A stretch of DNA of 64,000 nt from Micropterix aruncella (GCA_944548615.1 OX155961.1:13747804-13811803); one strand, 5' to 3'. Positions 13,130 to 25,710 are shown, numbered from the stretch's first letter. Translations and numbers: made by a program. The notes: generated by a model not told the origin, from the sequence alone.

Positions 13130-14142
13130 GTAATAGCCCGTTCACACGATGCGGTTTACCGAAACGTTTTTCTTGTGCGGTTTACAGTGGCGTATGCAAA
13201 CTAATGCGTGTGTTATCATCACTACACGGTAAAACCGAATGCGGTAGAAAAAAACCGATTCATTTATTTTTGCTGCCGTGTCTAGTCACTGAAAACCGTA
13301 ATAGCTTATTTACACTCGCGACTCGCGCCTCGTGTCCGTGTCTCGCCTCGTGCCTCGCGTGATCGAAGGAAAATGAGTTTCTGTTTACACTCTCGTGGTG
13401 CGTGCTAGCTAGCACCTATTAGTCGAAGAGCCAGCGACAAAAAAAGTGAAAGAGTTTGGAAAAGCTGATACTTTCAGATCACACAATATTTTGGCCATAG
13501 AATGCCGGATTACAATTATCAGGCTTGGTTTGGGACACCTGGCGCTGGCGTACTAGGAAAGGTGTAAGTTTAATTAATATCCCAAAGTGTTTTGGAAAAG
13601 TTGAAACTTCATCAGGAGACAGTAGATGCAATATAGAACTCGAAACCTACGGTCAGACTGCTTCATAATCTAACGCGTGGCGTCAGCATCTCCATACATG
13701 TCACGCATCGGTCTATGACGTATCGGTCTACTGTGCCGTGCAATATAATGGTACGGACATGCTGACGCCATGCCTTCGATTATGAATCAATCTGGCCATT
13801 TGTTTCGAGTGCTTTATTGCATCCACTACTGATTAATTTTCAGCTTTTCCAAAAAACTTTAGGGGTACTAATTAAAATTACATCTTTCCTAACACGCCAG
13901 CACCAGGTGTCCCGAAATCTGGCCTGTTGACTGTAACCAGATATTCTACGGCCAAAATACTGTCTGATCTGAAAGTATCAGGTTTTCCAAAAGTCTAGCG
14001 CTTTTTTGCCGCTGACTCCCCGACTATTCGTCCCGATGTCCTTTGACTCGTGCCCAAAAAACCGGTCCCGACGCGAGCGCCACGAACGGCGAGACGAGGC
14101 GCGAGACGAGACGCAGGTACCCGTTCACACTCTCGTCTCACC
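13130..14142. mobile_element. Large fold-back (inverted-repeat) element
   Basis: The arm at about 13300-13690 is repeated as reverse complement at about 13755-14142. Matching landmarks include 'tgatactttcagatca', 'ggtgtcccgaaat'/'gggacacctgg' and 'ggcgtcagcat'/'atgctgacgcc'. The outer arms are rich in CTCG/CGAG runs. An outer segment at 13130-13305 is bracketed by 'gtaatagc' on both sides, possibly an 8-bp duplication of a separate small insertion. There is no transposase. Confidence 0.75.
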
Positions 14143-14150
14143 GTATTTAT

Positions 14151-14372
14151 GTTCTCGCGTCTCCGCAATGCGATTGTGGACACGAAGATTGCACGCTGGA
14201 CCATCTATTTTTTAACTGTCCCATCCTCAATAATTATCCGAGTTTTATCCCAGACCTTGTAAAGTATAACATCCAACTCCCTCTATGTGTTCTCCACTTG
14301 TTATCCCTCAACTCTCCCAAAATTTATAAAGTAATATGTAAATTTATTTCCCTTAATAATATTTCTATATAG
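14151..14372 (+). pseudogene. Non-LTR retrotransposon C-terminus (zinc-knuckle end)
   Basis: The reading frame contains SPQCDCGHEDCTLDHLFFNC, that is C-x-C-x3-C-x4-H-x4-C spacing. This is the cysteine-histidine end found after the RNase H/RT region in many insect LINE ORF2 proteins. It runs 73 codons to a TAG at 14370-14372. Upstream the same frame enters the fold-back element, so the 5' part is lost. A related, more decayed piece sits at 51012-51250, where the preceding RNase H-like part is also visible. This is a dead fragment; the clade is not certain. Confidence 0.65.
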
Positions 14373-14997
14373 TGTAATAGCTTATTTCACACCCTTTCCT
14401 TGTTTGTATCATCCCCAATAACCATGTTTTATGCTATATGTACCTACATTTTTATAAATTAGTACCCCTTGTGCCGTCTTATACATGTAACTGTGGCTGT
14501 AAGAATTGCAATTTCCTGGTTACACCCCAGCGATTGCGGCGCGTTTTCGCCATGTCCAGACACGTAACAGCACATGCTTATCTCTGTGTATTCCAGCGGC
14601 TAGCAGATGCCGATCGTACTTAAGGGTGGTTTAGAGGTGTGGCTTTAGGTGGCTGTGGTGTGGCTGTGGGTGGATTAAGACGGCCAAAAAAAAATGTTTT
14701 CATGTTTTTTTTAACAAAGTTGAAATCTATTCATGAACTTTTTACCACTGGAATAGCTGGTAGTCTTAGATTGCTGTAACTATAAAAAACTTACTCCTTA
14801 TTTTTCAGTATTGCGCCGGTGGCAAAAAACTACTTGACGGATGGAGTTCTTCCAAAAAAAAAAATTAAAGATTATGAAGTTCTCTTCCATATGAACTGAA
14901 ATATATTACGTTTTATATAAATGTTTTCATATATTATTTTTTATAGTTAAACACACAATTTTGTATCAAAAATATTTTTTTTCTTTAAATCCATATA
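14373..14997. other. LINE 3' region and AT-rich spacer
   Basis: It starts as the presumed 3' untranslated part of the LINE fragment and then becomes AT-rich. A short cysteine-containing ORF at 14438-14623 is not recognisable. Confidence 0.35.
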
Positions 14998-15334
14998 TCT
15001 ATGTATATATATAAAAATGAATGTTTGTCTGTAGGTCCGCTATGGACTACTAAACCGCTCGACCGATTTTGATGAAATTTTGAGGGAAACTTTAGATTAG
15101 TTTGGAGATGGTTCCTGTGAAGTTTGGTGCCGATCGGACCAAAGGAATTTTCTTAGTGTCCTCAATAAAACCAAAATTCTTCTTTTTTTTAAAGCGGCGA
15201 ATTTGAATTACAAATGCAACCGCGAAGACAGGAGTGAGTTCTTCTTTTTTTATAGTCGAATGAATTTTAAAGCGGCGAATTTGAATTTCGAATGCGACCG
15301 ATTTGGCGTAGCAACGCGCGCAGGGTACAGCTAG
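14998..15334 (+). mobile_element. Short non-autonomous Helitron
   Basis: The 337-bp element starts TCTATGTATATATATAAAAA after an A and ends 'cgcgcagggtacagctag' before a T. It holds an internal partial duplication of 'aaagcggcgaatttgaatt' (about 15190 and 15268). No coding sequence is present. Confidence 0.8.
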
Positions 15335-16179
15335 TATTTTATAAAAACCATATTTTTTTAGTTCATCTACAAAATACATATAAAAATTAATATCTTAGTT
15401 TATATTTTTTGTTTCATGTAAAATTACGCTCACAAGCTGCTATTAAGGATTCATGATCAGATTTCAAGTTTAGGCTAAAATAAAAACTTAACCTAAACCA
15501 GGCTCCCCCTTAAGTAAATTAACTATGACTATAATAATATATACAGCGTAGATATATACGGCAATTCGATTTACCACTGCGGTAGGTCTATTCCCCGGCG
15601 TGCCCTTCGAGAGACATATTGCAGGCGCAGGATTTGGATAGGATAGTTTTGAATCGGCTAACTGTGTACACGACGTCATCCAATTAATGGTCGTTAACTC
15701 TGCGGGAGACCAGCGGACAACAATAAACGAAGAGTCTGTATGTAAGGGCTGTATAATATAAGCCGTATAATATTCTCGTATTTCTACCGCCCATTATATT
15801 ACAAGGCATCGTCGTAATTTATTTACATAATCTCTATTTGCGAAATAATAATTTAACCATGCATTTTTATTTGGAAGTCAACACGTTTCGAATTCGCTCG
15901 TTACAGCGGTGGCCGGTAGAAATTTATTGTGTGACAAAACACATTAGATTTTAATCGCTAATATCTTTTACGAGACTAATAATACTTGGGCAATGGTCCG
16001 TATTCCGTTTCTGGCCTAACTTGAGATCTAAAAACGCGCTAAAACGACGCTTAAATTTGTACTGGCGTTTTGGTATTCCCTTTAACGGGTCCTAACTGAA
16101 GCGGGCTTATATAGAGCTCATAAGGCACTTAAATTGGCGTTAATCACCGTTTAGATCCTTTTCCATAATCAGTTTCTAC
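15335..16179. other. Spacer; right part may be an older MITE arm
   Basis: 15335-15900 shows nothing recognisable. From about 15990 the motifs 'tattccgtttct' and 'ttggtattcc' appear, and inverted partners lie at about 21497 and 21425, outside the Sola-like element. This suggests an older element into which that transposon jumped. Confidence 0.35.
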
Positions 16180-16650
16180 AAATGAGGAGCAAACATTCAA
16201 AAAGTGATTTGTCACATTTTTTTCAAAAATGTACTGGCAACACCAATTTAAACTCTTGCTAAAATACTTCATGTTTGCTTAACCAGTTTCGTACAAAACA
16301 TTCTTTGTCCCCTATAGTTTCATTATTAAAAACTGAGATTTCAAAAAAACTGTCTTCTCTCCAAAAGTCTGTTTCGTTCATAAAATGTTTTGTCCATGCA
16401 ACGAATCAGAGCATTGCAAATGTCAGTTTGTTGTGTGAAGGTGCGATTCCACCAAAATAGTGTGCAGCACATTTGCTTGCACACATTTTGTGCAAAACTC
16501 CAACAGTGCAGGTACTAAGCTGGTGTCGCATTTGGCTTCCGTCTCCACTGGTAAGGCTGTGCGTAACTTTTGTAAGCGCACAGTTCAGCACACTTGTGCG
16601 CGAACATGTTCACTGAGCAGAGTTTCTGCCGAGACAGTTCAGTAGTTAAT

Positions 16651-17794
16651 ATGAACGGGCAGGAAAACGTAGTGCTTTGTGCTGCAGCATGTGTTTTACT
16701 ATGTAGTCTCCTTAAAAAGAAACGAAGGAAGAAACCGCGATGTTGGGTGAGGCCGTTACTACAGCGACGGAATGAAGAAACGAATAAATTTCTAGAAGAA
16801 ATAAAAATAGATCCATTGAGTGGATTTAAAAACTTCACACGTATATCTTGCGAAGATTTTGAGTTGCTGGTTAATGTAACTAGTCCTTTTATTGCTAAGC
16901 AAGATACCAACTACAGAAAATGTGTCCCTGTTTCAATAAGGCTTGCAATCACCTTAAGATATCTTGCTACTGGAGATTCTTTTGCAAGTTTAATGTTCTT
17001 ATTTAAAGTTTCAAAAGAGCTTATTGCTCGGATTGTACCTGAGACTTGTAAGGCGTTGATAAGCGTGTTGAAAGAAAATATTAAGGTAAGAAAATAAAAA
17101 TAATATACCATTTTATTTTAGTCACTTTTATTGCATTACATTTCATGCCAAGATATTGTTCTTTCTTGATCTTTTACGCCATCATTCTGACGTAAAAGAT
17201 CTGAATAATCATTATCGCGGACCTGAAAACTTGAAGCCGGTCCTTGACTCTGACAATTTGACGAATCTGAATACGGTGAAGGCATTGGAGTTGTAACATA
17301 TTTTCCAGTACCAATAATAGCGTCATACAATAAATCATCTATATCCCTTTGTACTAAAATCTTGGTTCGCTCATCTCTAATTTTCCTTAATTTCGTTGCG
17401 ACGGCTGCAGCAAAAATGTCTTCGTCATCAGGTTTTTTGCTTCCATCTGCTTGTTTACGTTATTCATAATGGACAAAGCTTGGGCGATTCTCGGGTCTTC
17501 ATCGACAATACGGCGTTTAAGCGAGTTCTTCGGAGCCTTAAACTTTTCGACTGGCCTTTCATGAAGAGACTCTTGATCTTCATTTACTGTGTCATTCTGG
17601 ATAATAATATCTTGTGATACCTGAAATAGTAATAAAATTTCCTTTTTCAGATGCCTAACACTTTAGAAGAATGGATGATCTTAGAGCGCCAATTTGACCA
17701 TCTTTGGAATTTCCCCATTAATTACATTATGGAATTTGCACATTATTTCCAAACTGACATCGGAATGGTGCCATGGCAAGAAACACTGGCGTAA
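16651..17794 (+). pseudogene. HARBI1-like transposase, spliced, catalytic part deleted
   Basis: Exon 1 (16651-17085) encodes the N-terminal part typical of Harbinger transposases, including a motif RLAITLRYLATGDSF that matches the family's 'R-L-x-x-T-L-R-F-L-A-T-G' region. It ends AAG|GTAAGA. Exon 2 begins after TTTTTCAG at 17651 with MPNTLEEWMILERQF and continues to WNFP, in phase 0, exactly where the family continues. After WNFP the family should read into the DDE catalytic domain; here unrelated sequence follows and stops at 17792-17794. Roughly two thirds of the transposase is therefore missing and the copy cannot be active by itself. I chose ATG 16651 over an upstream ATG at 16606 because homology starts later; either is possible. 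The intron contains exon 2 of the antisense MADF gene. Confidence 0.8.
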
Positions 17795-18208
17795 ATAGTA
17801 TAGGTATCTAAGTAATAATATTAGAGGTAAGGAAATAAACATTTAAAACGTACCTACCTGTTCATTTATTTCGTCGTGTGAGTTCAAGCTGACGTTCGGC
17901 TCATCCCTTCCATGAAAGAAATTCAAATATGCATAAGCAAACCATTTCGGCTTATATATATCTAAAATCCCAGAACCTGAAGATTTTGAGTCCGCGATTT
18001 TCTTCTTTTCTCTTCGGTATTGAGCCAAAATAATCTTCCATTTTCTCATTACCTCAGTCGAGTCACAATTGAAACTTTGCGCCAACTCTTGAGTGGCGTC
18101 GTGTTTTTTGTTTTTATTTTTATAATCACTGTGACTAGAATCCCATAATACAGGATAAGTTTCAATAGCTTGAATAAAATTAATAATTTTATCATTCGTC
18201 CAATCCAT
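17136..18208 (-). pseudogene. MADF-domain protein of the Harbinger element
   Basis: Harbinger elements usually carry a second gene with a Myb/MADF DNA-binding domain that helps the transposase bind DNA. Exon 1 (18208 down to 17858) starts MDWTNDKIINFIQAIETYPV and holds a MADF domain at about residues 8-98 with conserved tryptophans (W22, W57 and others). It ends CAG|GTAGGT. The acceptor is at 17621-17622 (TTTCAG), and exon 2 (17620-17136) continues in frame with an acidic and basic linker, then RTKILVQRDIDDLLYDAI, a helical tail similar to the C-terminal helix of such proteins. A single-base frameshift near 17450 breaks exon 2, so this copy is probably dead. HARBI1 exon 2 (17651-17794) lies inside this gene's intron on the other strand. 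Confidence 0.75.
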
Positions 18209-18491
18209 ATTTAGCTTGGTTAATTAACAATGTACGCGCACAAATCAATGTTTTCACTCCGGTAGCGGAAGCAAGACTGAGTTCGCGCACAACAGGTTTG
18301 TACACGTCGACGCGAGTCCACTGCCTGCATGTGTGCGCGCACAAAAGTATATAGATGTGCGCGAACATTTCTAGAATGTTCGCGCACAATTTGTTATTGT
18401 TTGCTTTAGTGAGTCGACCAGAATAAACATTTGTGTCGCACAATGTGCATTGCAGTGCCGCACAGTTCTGCACACTGGTGGAATCCGCCCT

Positions 18492-18517
18492 TGACAAATC
18501 ACTTTTTGAACACACGT
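18492..18517. repeat. Internal inverted copy of the Sola-like terminal repeat
   Basis: The bases 'gacaaatcactttttgaa' at 18493 are the inverse of the left terminal repeat at 16190-16213. Together with the GTG just left of the Harbinger insertion they form an extended match, interrupted by the 2-kb insertion. This could be a subterminal transposase-binding site. Confidence 0.7.
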
Positions 18518-18742
18518 TTTCTTTGTGTCACTTGACAGAATAACCTAAAACGTAGTAATTAATTATTGCTCAGTGGTTATTTGTTTTTTCACGTTTACAG
18601 CGGCTATTGATTTGTATTGTTTGTGACTGAAACTTTTGAAAGTGAAAGTGCAATACCTGTGCCAATACGCCGTTAGTCGGCCGATAGCCAGTCTACCTAC
18701 ACTCAAGTTCAAGTGCATATACTTACCTATTCAAATTTTAAA

Positions 18743-20467
18743 ATGAATGAAGACGAAACCGACACCGTATTAGTAAGTGACTGTTCTGCTGGAAGTCGCA
18801 AACGAAAAATAACTGGGTGTAAAAGAGCAGCAGCTAAGAAGAAACGATATTCTGCTCCATGTAGTGTAAACGTCTACACGCCTTGCTCATCTTATACTTC
18901 GACGAATAAAATACTTTTATGTCACAAATTAACACCAAATATGGTCAAAGAAATCAGAGATAAGTTTTTCAGCATCCTTTATAAACAGAGGCAAGACGGG
19001 ATGATTGCTAACATGATAGAAGTTGCCACCGATATAAAGAGACGAAGGCCAAAACCCATCAACAAAAACAATAAGCAGAAAGCCGGAGGTTTACATAAAT
19101 ACACAGTTAAATATTTTCTCAAAAGCAAGAAAATGACTCTTCGGGTATGTAGAAAGTTATTTCTCAATATACTGAAAGTATGTCGAACAAGAGTTCAGAA
19201 CATTTCAAATGCAAAATTTGAAGGCAATTCTATAGAAGAAAAACGAGGTGGAGATAGAAAAAGCCACCAAAGTACAGAAAAGAGAAATAGTGTGAGAACT
19301 TTCATAGGTCGACTAAGAGGAACAGAAAGTCATTACAACAGAAATAAGTCAAGAAGAATTTATATTTCCTGTGATCTAAGCATAAAGAAATTTTATAAAT
19401 TATATAATGAAAGTACAGAGCTAACTCACAAAGTTCATTTTGCAATGTTCTACAGAATATTTGTGAATGAATTCAATATAGGATTCAGGTCACCCGCCTC
19501 GGACACATGCAGTCGCTGTACCTTTTTGACTAATAAAATTAAAGAATTTCAACAAGGTTCTGCAGAACGCAACAAATACATGATCGAAAAACGAGTTCAT
19601 AAACAAAGAGCAAATGCCTTCTACAAGCTATTAAAAACGGTTGTTCCAAATTCTGTTTCTTATTGTTTTGATTTACAGCAAATCCAATCGCTGCCGAAAT
19701 CACCAATTCAAGACGCATTTTATGCAGGTCAATTTAATTTTTATAGCTTGTGTGTAACTGATCTTGAATGTGCAAAGCCAATATTTTATACTTGGACTGA
19801 GGAACAAGCCGGCAAAGGCAGTCTTGAAATATCTTCTGCTCTGCTAAACTTCTTGCAAAATACTGATTTTCAGGAAAAATCACTTTTACGTTTTTTCAGC
19901 GATGGCTGTGTTGCACAAAATAAAAATAACATAGTTTTGAGAACTGCTATGTATTTCCTATATACACATGAAACTTGCATACAAGAAATACAATTTCATT
20001 TTCCTGTCAGGGGTCATAGTTACCTTCCCGCAGATCGAGTTTTTGGCCGCGTTTAAAAGATACTGAGAGGAAAACAATTTATCTTGACAAAAGATGAGTA
20101 TTATGATGTTTATTCTCAAATTGGAAGTGTAAAGAAATGTGGCACTGACTGGGTAATAAGGGATACAAAAGAGTTGCAAAAATATTGGAATGATTTGACT
20201 ATGATAAGCGAGATGAAGCGGATTTATATAAAATTGCCTACAAGAGGCAGGCAACGATTTGTCAAGGTGAAAGGTTTGGAAAACTTTGTATTTGAATCAG
20301 AGGAAGAGTTCCAGTCTTTAACAAAAAGGAATATTAACAACAGACGACTACAACGGATAAGATTGAATGATGTACCATTAGAACATGGCATCACAAACGA
20401 GAAGAAAGCTGATGTTAACAAGCTTCTGTGTGCTATGTTTGTTGATGGATGGCAAGATTTTAAATGA
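18743..20467 (+). pseudogene. DDD transposase of the Sola-like element, one nonsense codon
   Basis: A single uninterrupted frame of 575 codons except for TAA at 20054-20056 (codon 438), where related proteins seem to have a glutamate codon (GAA to TAA). The protein begins MNEDETDTVL with a basic stretch (RKRKITGCKRAAAKKKR). C256-x2-C259 may bind zinc. Candidate catalytic residues are D310 in YCFDLQQ, D387 in FFSDGCVAQNKN and D431 in GHSYLPADRVFG, a DDD/DDE-like arrangement of an RNase H-fold transposase. Insect proteins with the SDGC-x2-QNKN and GHS-x4-DRVFG motifs are often labelled as a domain of unknown function (I believe DUF7869). The assignment to Sola rests on the 4-bp duplication, termini and DDD pattern and is inference. 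ATG 18743 was preferred; the frame is open a little further upstream without ATG. Confidence 0.75.
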
Positions 20468-20946
20468 CCACCGGTTTGAATGGTACAAACATATAGTGTT
20501 TTCAACGCCAACCATGCCACTGAAACACAGGAAGTAGAAGAGACTTGTGACTGTTTAGAGGAAGAAGTTGCAGTTAGGATTTAAGGCTAGAAAATAAATT
20601 CTTTTCATTCTTTTAATTTTTAATACAATTAATAAAAAAATATTAATGATACTGTATGGTTTTCATTCAAACTAAGTTATGTCCAGGGCCTGTACATTCA
20701 AAAAGAGTTTTGTCCACGAATTTCATGCAAAACATGTTTTGTCCAAACTAGTATTTTAAAATTTATGTATTTAAAGGTGTGTGTCAGGTATATTAGTATT
20801 TAACTGTATTCCCTATGCATTTCTAAAGAAATAAATCTGTCTAGAATACCTATAAGAAGTAATAGGCAGGTGTAATACATTTTTTCCATTTACCCAACAA
20901 TCCGAGCCGGTGGACAAATCACTATTTGAATGTGTGCTCCTCAAAT

Positions 20947-21604
20947 ATCATTAGCAGATGGGTCCTGTTCGGGGTCTTAACTAAGAACGATCTAAATCAA
21001 GCAGTATGCGTCTGGCAGCCGTGTAGCTCTTGTTTCTCTCGTGATTTCGAAATCTTTTTTGTCTCGATTTCAAGGATGTTTGCTCAGATATTTCTTCTAA
21101 ATCGAAGAAGGGACGATGAGTTCTGATTATCGTAAGTAATCGGTAATTAATAACTGTTCTGAAAATCCAGTGTCAATATATTTCGTAGATTATGATAAAA
21201 AGCCTTTTATAATATTTTAGCCTTGTATATTGTATAATATATTATTTTTTAGCTTTGTATATTTGTATAGTTTAAAACAAAAGAAAATGTGACGACAATC
21301 AGCATGCACAAAACGACGACAAGGGGCGAGCGAGGGACCGAGATGTCAAAATTAAGACCCCGATTTTGTACGGCCAGACGAAACGGAAAAATCTAGGATT
21401 TAATGCCGGTTCTTAATATTGATGACATGGAATACCAACAATATAATGAAGGTGCTTAAGTTCCTAATGTTTAGCACCAGCTTAATTTAAGCCATCGAGA
21501 AACGGAATATTGGATGATGTCCACTCTAAGCATGATTGGCGAATGATTTGGCCAGTGCGCTGGCACACATATTGGCCAGGAATTTGTGGATCAGTATATA
21601 CGTT
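20947..21604. other. Right flank of the Sola-like element
   Basis: No gene is seen. The sequence around 21420-21510 contains inverted partners of motifs at 16001-16080, compatible with an older element split by the transposon. Confidence 0.35.
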
Positions 21605-22050
21605 GGCAACTAGAGCTGACAACTAAAACGGGCAAACCCGTCACCTCAGCAAGTTTTACCGAAATGATCATTTATATCTCCCGTGAAGCGCTAATAATAA
21701 TTGAAAACTTTGTACAATTTATTTTGCTAAGTGAGTAACCCAATATATCTCTGTTTCTTGTACTCGGCTTATCGGGTTTATTCCTGACGGCCGTAAAAAA
21801 ACTAAATTGTCAATTGATGACTGTCAACACGCTTTGCGTAACACGGTGATTTATATTGAAGACGCTGCTTTCTCCTTATATGAGAGCAATGGGTCACGGT
21901 CCATACTTATGACATTCGGGGTGACAGCGATTCTAATATTACCACACACTTCTAAATCGGTACAAGCATTTAGAAGTTATTGTGGAACAAAGAAACGGAA
22001 AACATATGTAGATGAATTAGGATTCATATACACATAACACTCCGTTTTTG
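21605..22050 (+). repeat. Dispersed repeat A', copy 1, with short conserved ORF
   Basis: It starts with the family A head ('acgggcaaacccgtcacctc') and continues into sequence nearly identical to 53685-54140. Both copies share a translation containing SIDDCQHALRNT, YIEDAAFSLYE and ILILPHTSKSVQAF. The frame here is 21807-22037 but is shifted relative to the other copy in the middle. The protein, if any, is unrecognised. Confidence 0.6.
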
Positions 22051-22054
22051 GTTT

Positions 22055-22335
22055 TTTTAACGATATTAGATCGTTTTGTCTCCCTTGAGGTAAGCGCAGA
22101 AGACTTGGGCGAAAAGCAATCCACTGCCTAGCTACGCCATTCGCCCGTGAGAGGCCAACGCCTTACGGCGAGGCACCGGGAAGGCAAACAGTGTGCAGCT
22201 TCGCCCCCTGACTACCAGTTTGGAAGGATATCTCCGTCTTGAATTAACCTCCAGGATACCTCCTGCCTTCTGACTACATAATTCAAAAGCTTTTTGGCAT
22301 TTAATCCTAATAAATGAAGCGACTCTTATAACATC
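22055..22335 (+). repeat. GC-rich family A, copy 2 (fragment)
   Basis: It matches the hairpin 'aacgatattagatcgtt' and the body motifs 'gccaacgccttacggcgag' and 'gactaccagtttggaa' of the other family A copies. It ends after about 280 bp. Confidence 0.65.
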
Positions 22336-22564
22336 AACCATACTAGGCGCTCTATATACCTACTTATGAAATCATGCTATTCAGTCTCCTTAATACGTTT
22401 TAATTTTTTATAATATTGTCACCATTTCATGCAAATTTGATGAATGTTTATTTTAAAACGTTTAATCAAGAACCTAATCAATATTTAGGTATTATTATGT
22501 AAGTCATGAAAAATCCACATTTTTTTTTAAATTTTTACTCCAAGTGAAACGTTTCCTTCCGATT

Positions 22565-24439
<1,875 letters not shown>

Positions 24440-24732
24440 AAAGCCTTCTCAGGCACCAGGGCCGCAATGACGCTGTACAACAGCTTTGTCCGCAGCATTA
24501 TCGAATTTGCATCTCCCATCTGGTCTCCCTGCAATATAGCGTGCATAAAGCTCAACTGGAGAGGATTCAAAGGCAGTTCGTCCGATGCATAGCCCAACGC
24601 GAATATCTCGCATTTGACTCCTACCTTGATAGGCTGCAGGACTTTGATATGCTGTCGCTTGTAGAGCGACGAACTCCTGCGGATATGAATGTGCTTTATG
24701 ACATCGTCAATGGGACGCTAGATAGCCCATAG
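24440..24732 (+). pseudogene. Non-LTR reverse transcriptase, thumb/C-terminal fragment
   Basis: The first frame reads TLYNSFVRSIIEFASPIWSP, and after a frameshift near 24538 a second frame reads KAQLERIQRQFVRCIA and later LDRLQDFDMLSLVERRTPAD. This is the classic order 'LYxSLVRSxLEYASxVWSP ... LERIQRKFLR ... RLxxFxLLSLExRR' downstream of the RT active site in Jockey/CR1-like LINE ORF2 proteins. The RT core and endonuclease are absent. It ends at TAG 24730-24732. Confidence 0.8.
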
Positions 24733-25091
24733 TTTTAAGCATCGCTCTGAAGGTGCCGCAACGCAAGACCCGATCTATATAGTTATTGGAGCCCCTGTGA
24801 CGATATTATAATTACACACGCAATTTAATGCTTAATCGATTGCCACGTACATATAATAAGAAATTCAAATAGATTGACATTTATAGCAGGAAAAAAAATG
24901 TTTCAAATCGGCATTGCGATCCGTTCTTGAAGCAGCAGCGACAACTGCAACTAATTAAAATATTATAGTATGTATATATGAGTATAACTCCATAACTTTC
25001 GCGTTCCATTATACCATTATAACAGTGGTTCACAAACTTCTTTCTTCTACCCCCCACTTAAATAAACTAATAGTTTAAAAAAAAACACTAA

Positions 25092-25497
25092 TAACACGCT
25101 TTTATAAATGATCTTAAATCGTGGTCAAAGTTCGTTACAAGACCTTTCTAACAAGTCCAAACACGGCTATGATACGATATTCTATCATGGAATGCCAGTG
25201 CCTATCTTCCGACTTCATCATCAGACCTTGAAACCTAATCGTGGTCAAAGTTCATTCCAATACTTTTCTAACAAGTCCAAACATAGCTATGATACGATGT
25301 TCCATCATGAAATTCCAATTCATATCTTCCAACTCCATCATCAGATCAGTTCGACAGTACCATATTATTGTATTGTCATCAGAACTACATACAGCTGCAA
25401 ATTTTCATGACGCTACGATCCTTGGAAGATGGTTAAATTAGTTACCTTAGATTCCTTTACATAGTTACATACAGGTCGACCTAATAAAAGCGTGTTA
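25092..25497 (+). mobile_element. TAACACG-type MITE, copy 1, nested in the hAT
   Basis: Inverted termini are TAACACGCTTTTAT on the left and, read inward from the right, TAACACGCTTTTATTAGG. The inside carries a 120-bp direct duplication (units start at 25121 and 25241, 'gtggtcaaagttc'). The other copy (28344-28661) has only one unit and lies in opposite orientation. There is no coding potential. Confidence 0.85.
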
Positions 25498-25710
25498 AAA
25501 ATCAATTCTTTTTCAGCGACTCCATTTTTTTTACGATGCAACATCTGAAAAACCACAATGACATTCATTACTTTAATTCTAAAAGAGACTTTTTTACCAG
25601 TGGGAGCAATTAAAACGCAACTTTATCTGTATCTTTACCGCAATTAAAACGCAACTTAATAGTATCTATTATTAAAATTAAAACAAACATAACCAATTTT
25701 AATTTTAAAA

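Larger units (their letters stand above)
16439..18491 (+). mobile_element. PIF/Harbinger transposon, 2053 bp, nested
   Basis: Inverted termini are AGGTGCGATTCCACC on the left and, read inward from the right, AGGGCGGATTCCACC. TGA flanks both sides (16436-16438 and 18492-18494), a 3-bp duplication as expected for this superfamily (usually TWA). Removing the element and one TGA restores 'gtgacaaatcacttt', which matches the Sola-like terminal repeat, so the boundaries are well supported. Subterminal regions contain many 'tgtgcgcgaaca'-type motifs in both orientations, likely transposase-binding sites. It contains a truncated HARBI1-like gene (+) and a MADF gene (-). Confidence 0.85.
16184..20942 (+). 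mobile_element. Sola-like DDD DNA transposon, 4759 bp, with nested Harbinger
   Basis: The ends are inverted repeats: left GAGGAGCAAACATTCAAAAA, then GTGATTTGTC; the right end reads the same inverted with a few changes (20911-20942, finishing GCTCCTC). The flanks are AAAT at 16180-16183 and AAAT at 20943-20946, a 4-bp target duplication. The right half holds a transposase-like ORF (18743-20467). Sola elements are known for 4-bp duplications, GRG-type termini and DDD transposases, so Sola is my best assignment. About 2.05 kb of the left half is a younger PIF/Harbinger insertion. Confidence 0.75.

Noticed and set aside
13995..14262. Overlapping arginine-rich ORFs
   Set aside because: They are readings of the CTCG/CGAG repeats in the fold-back arm; only the frame from 14151 shows LINE similarity.
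19958..20520. Minus-strand ORFs of 98 codons each
   Set aside because: They are antisense to the DDD transposase frame.
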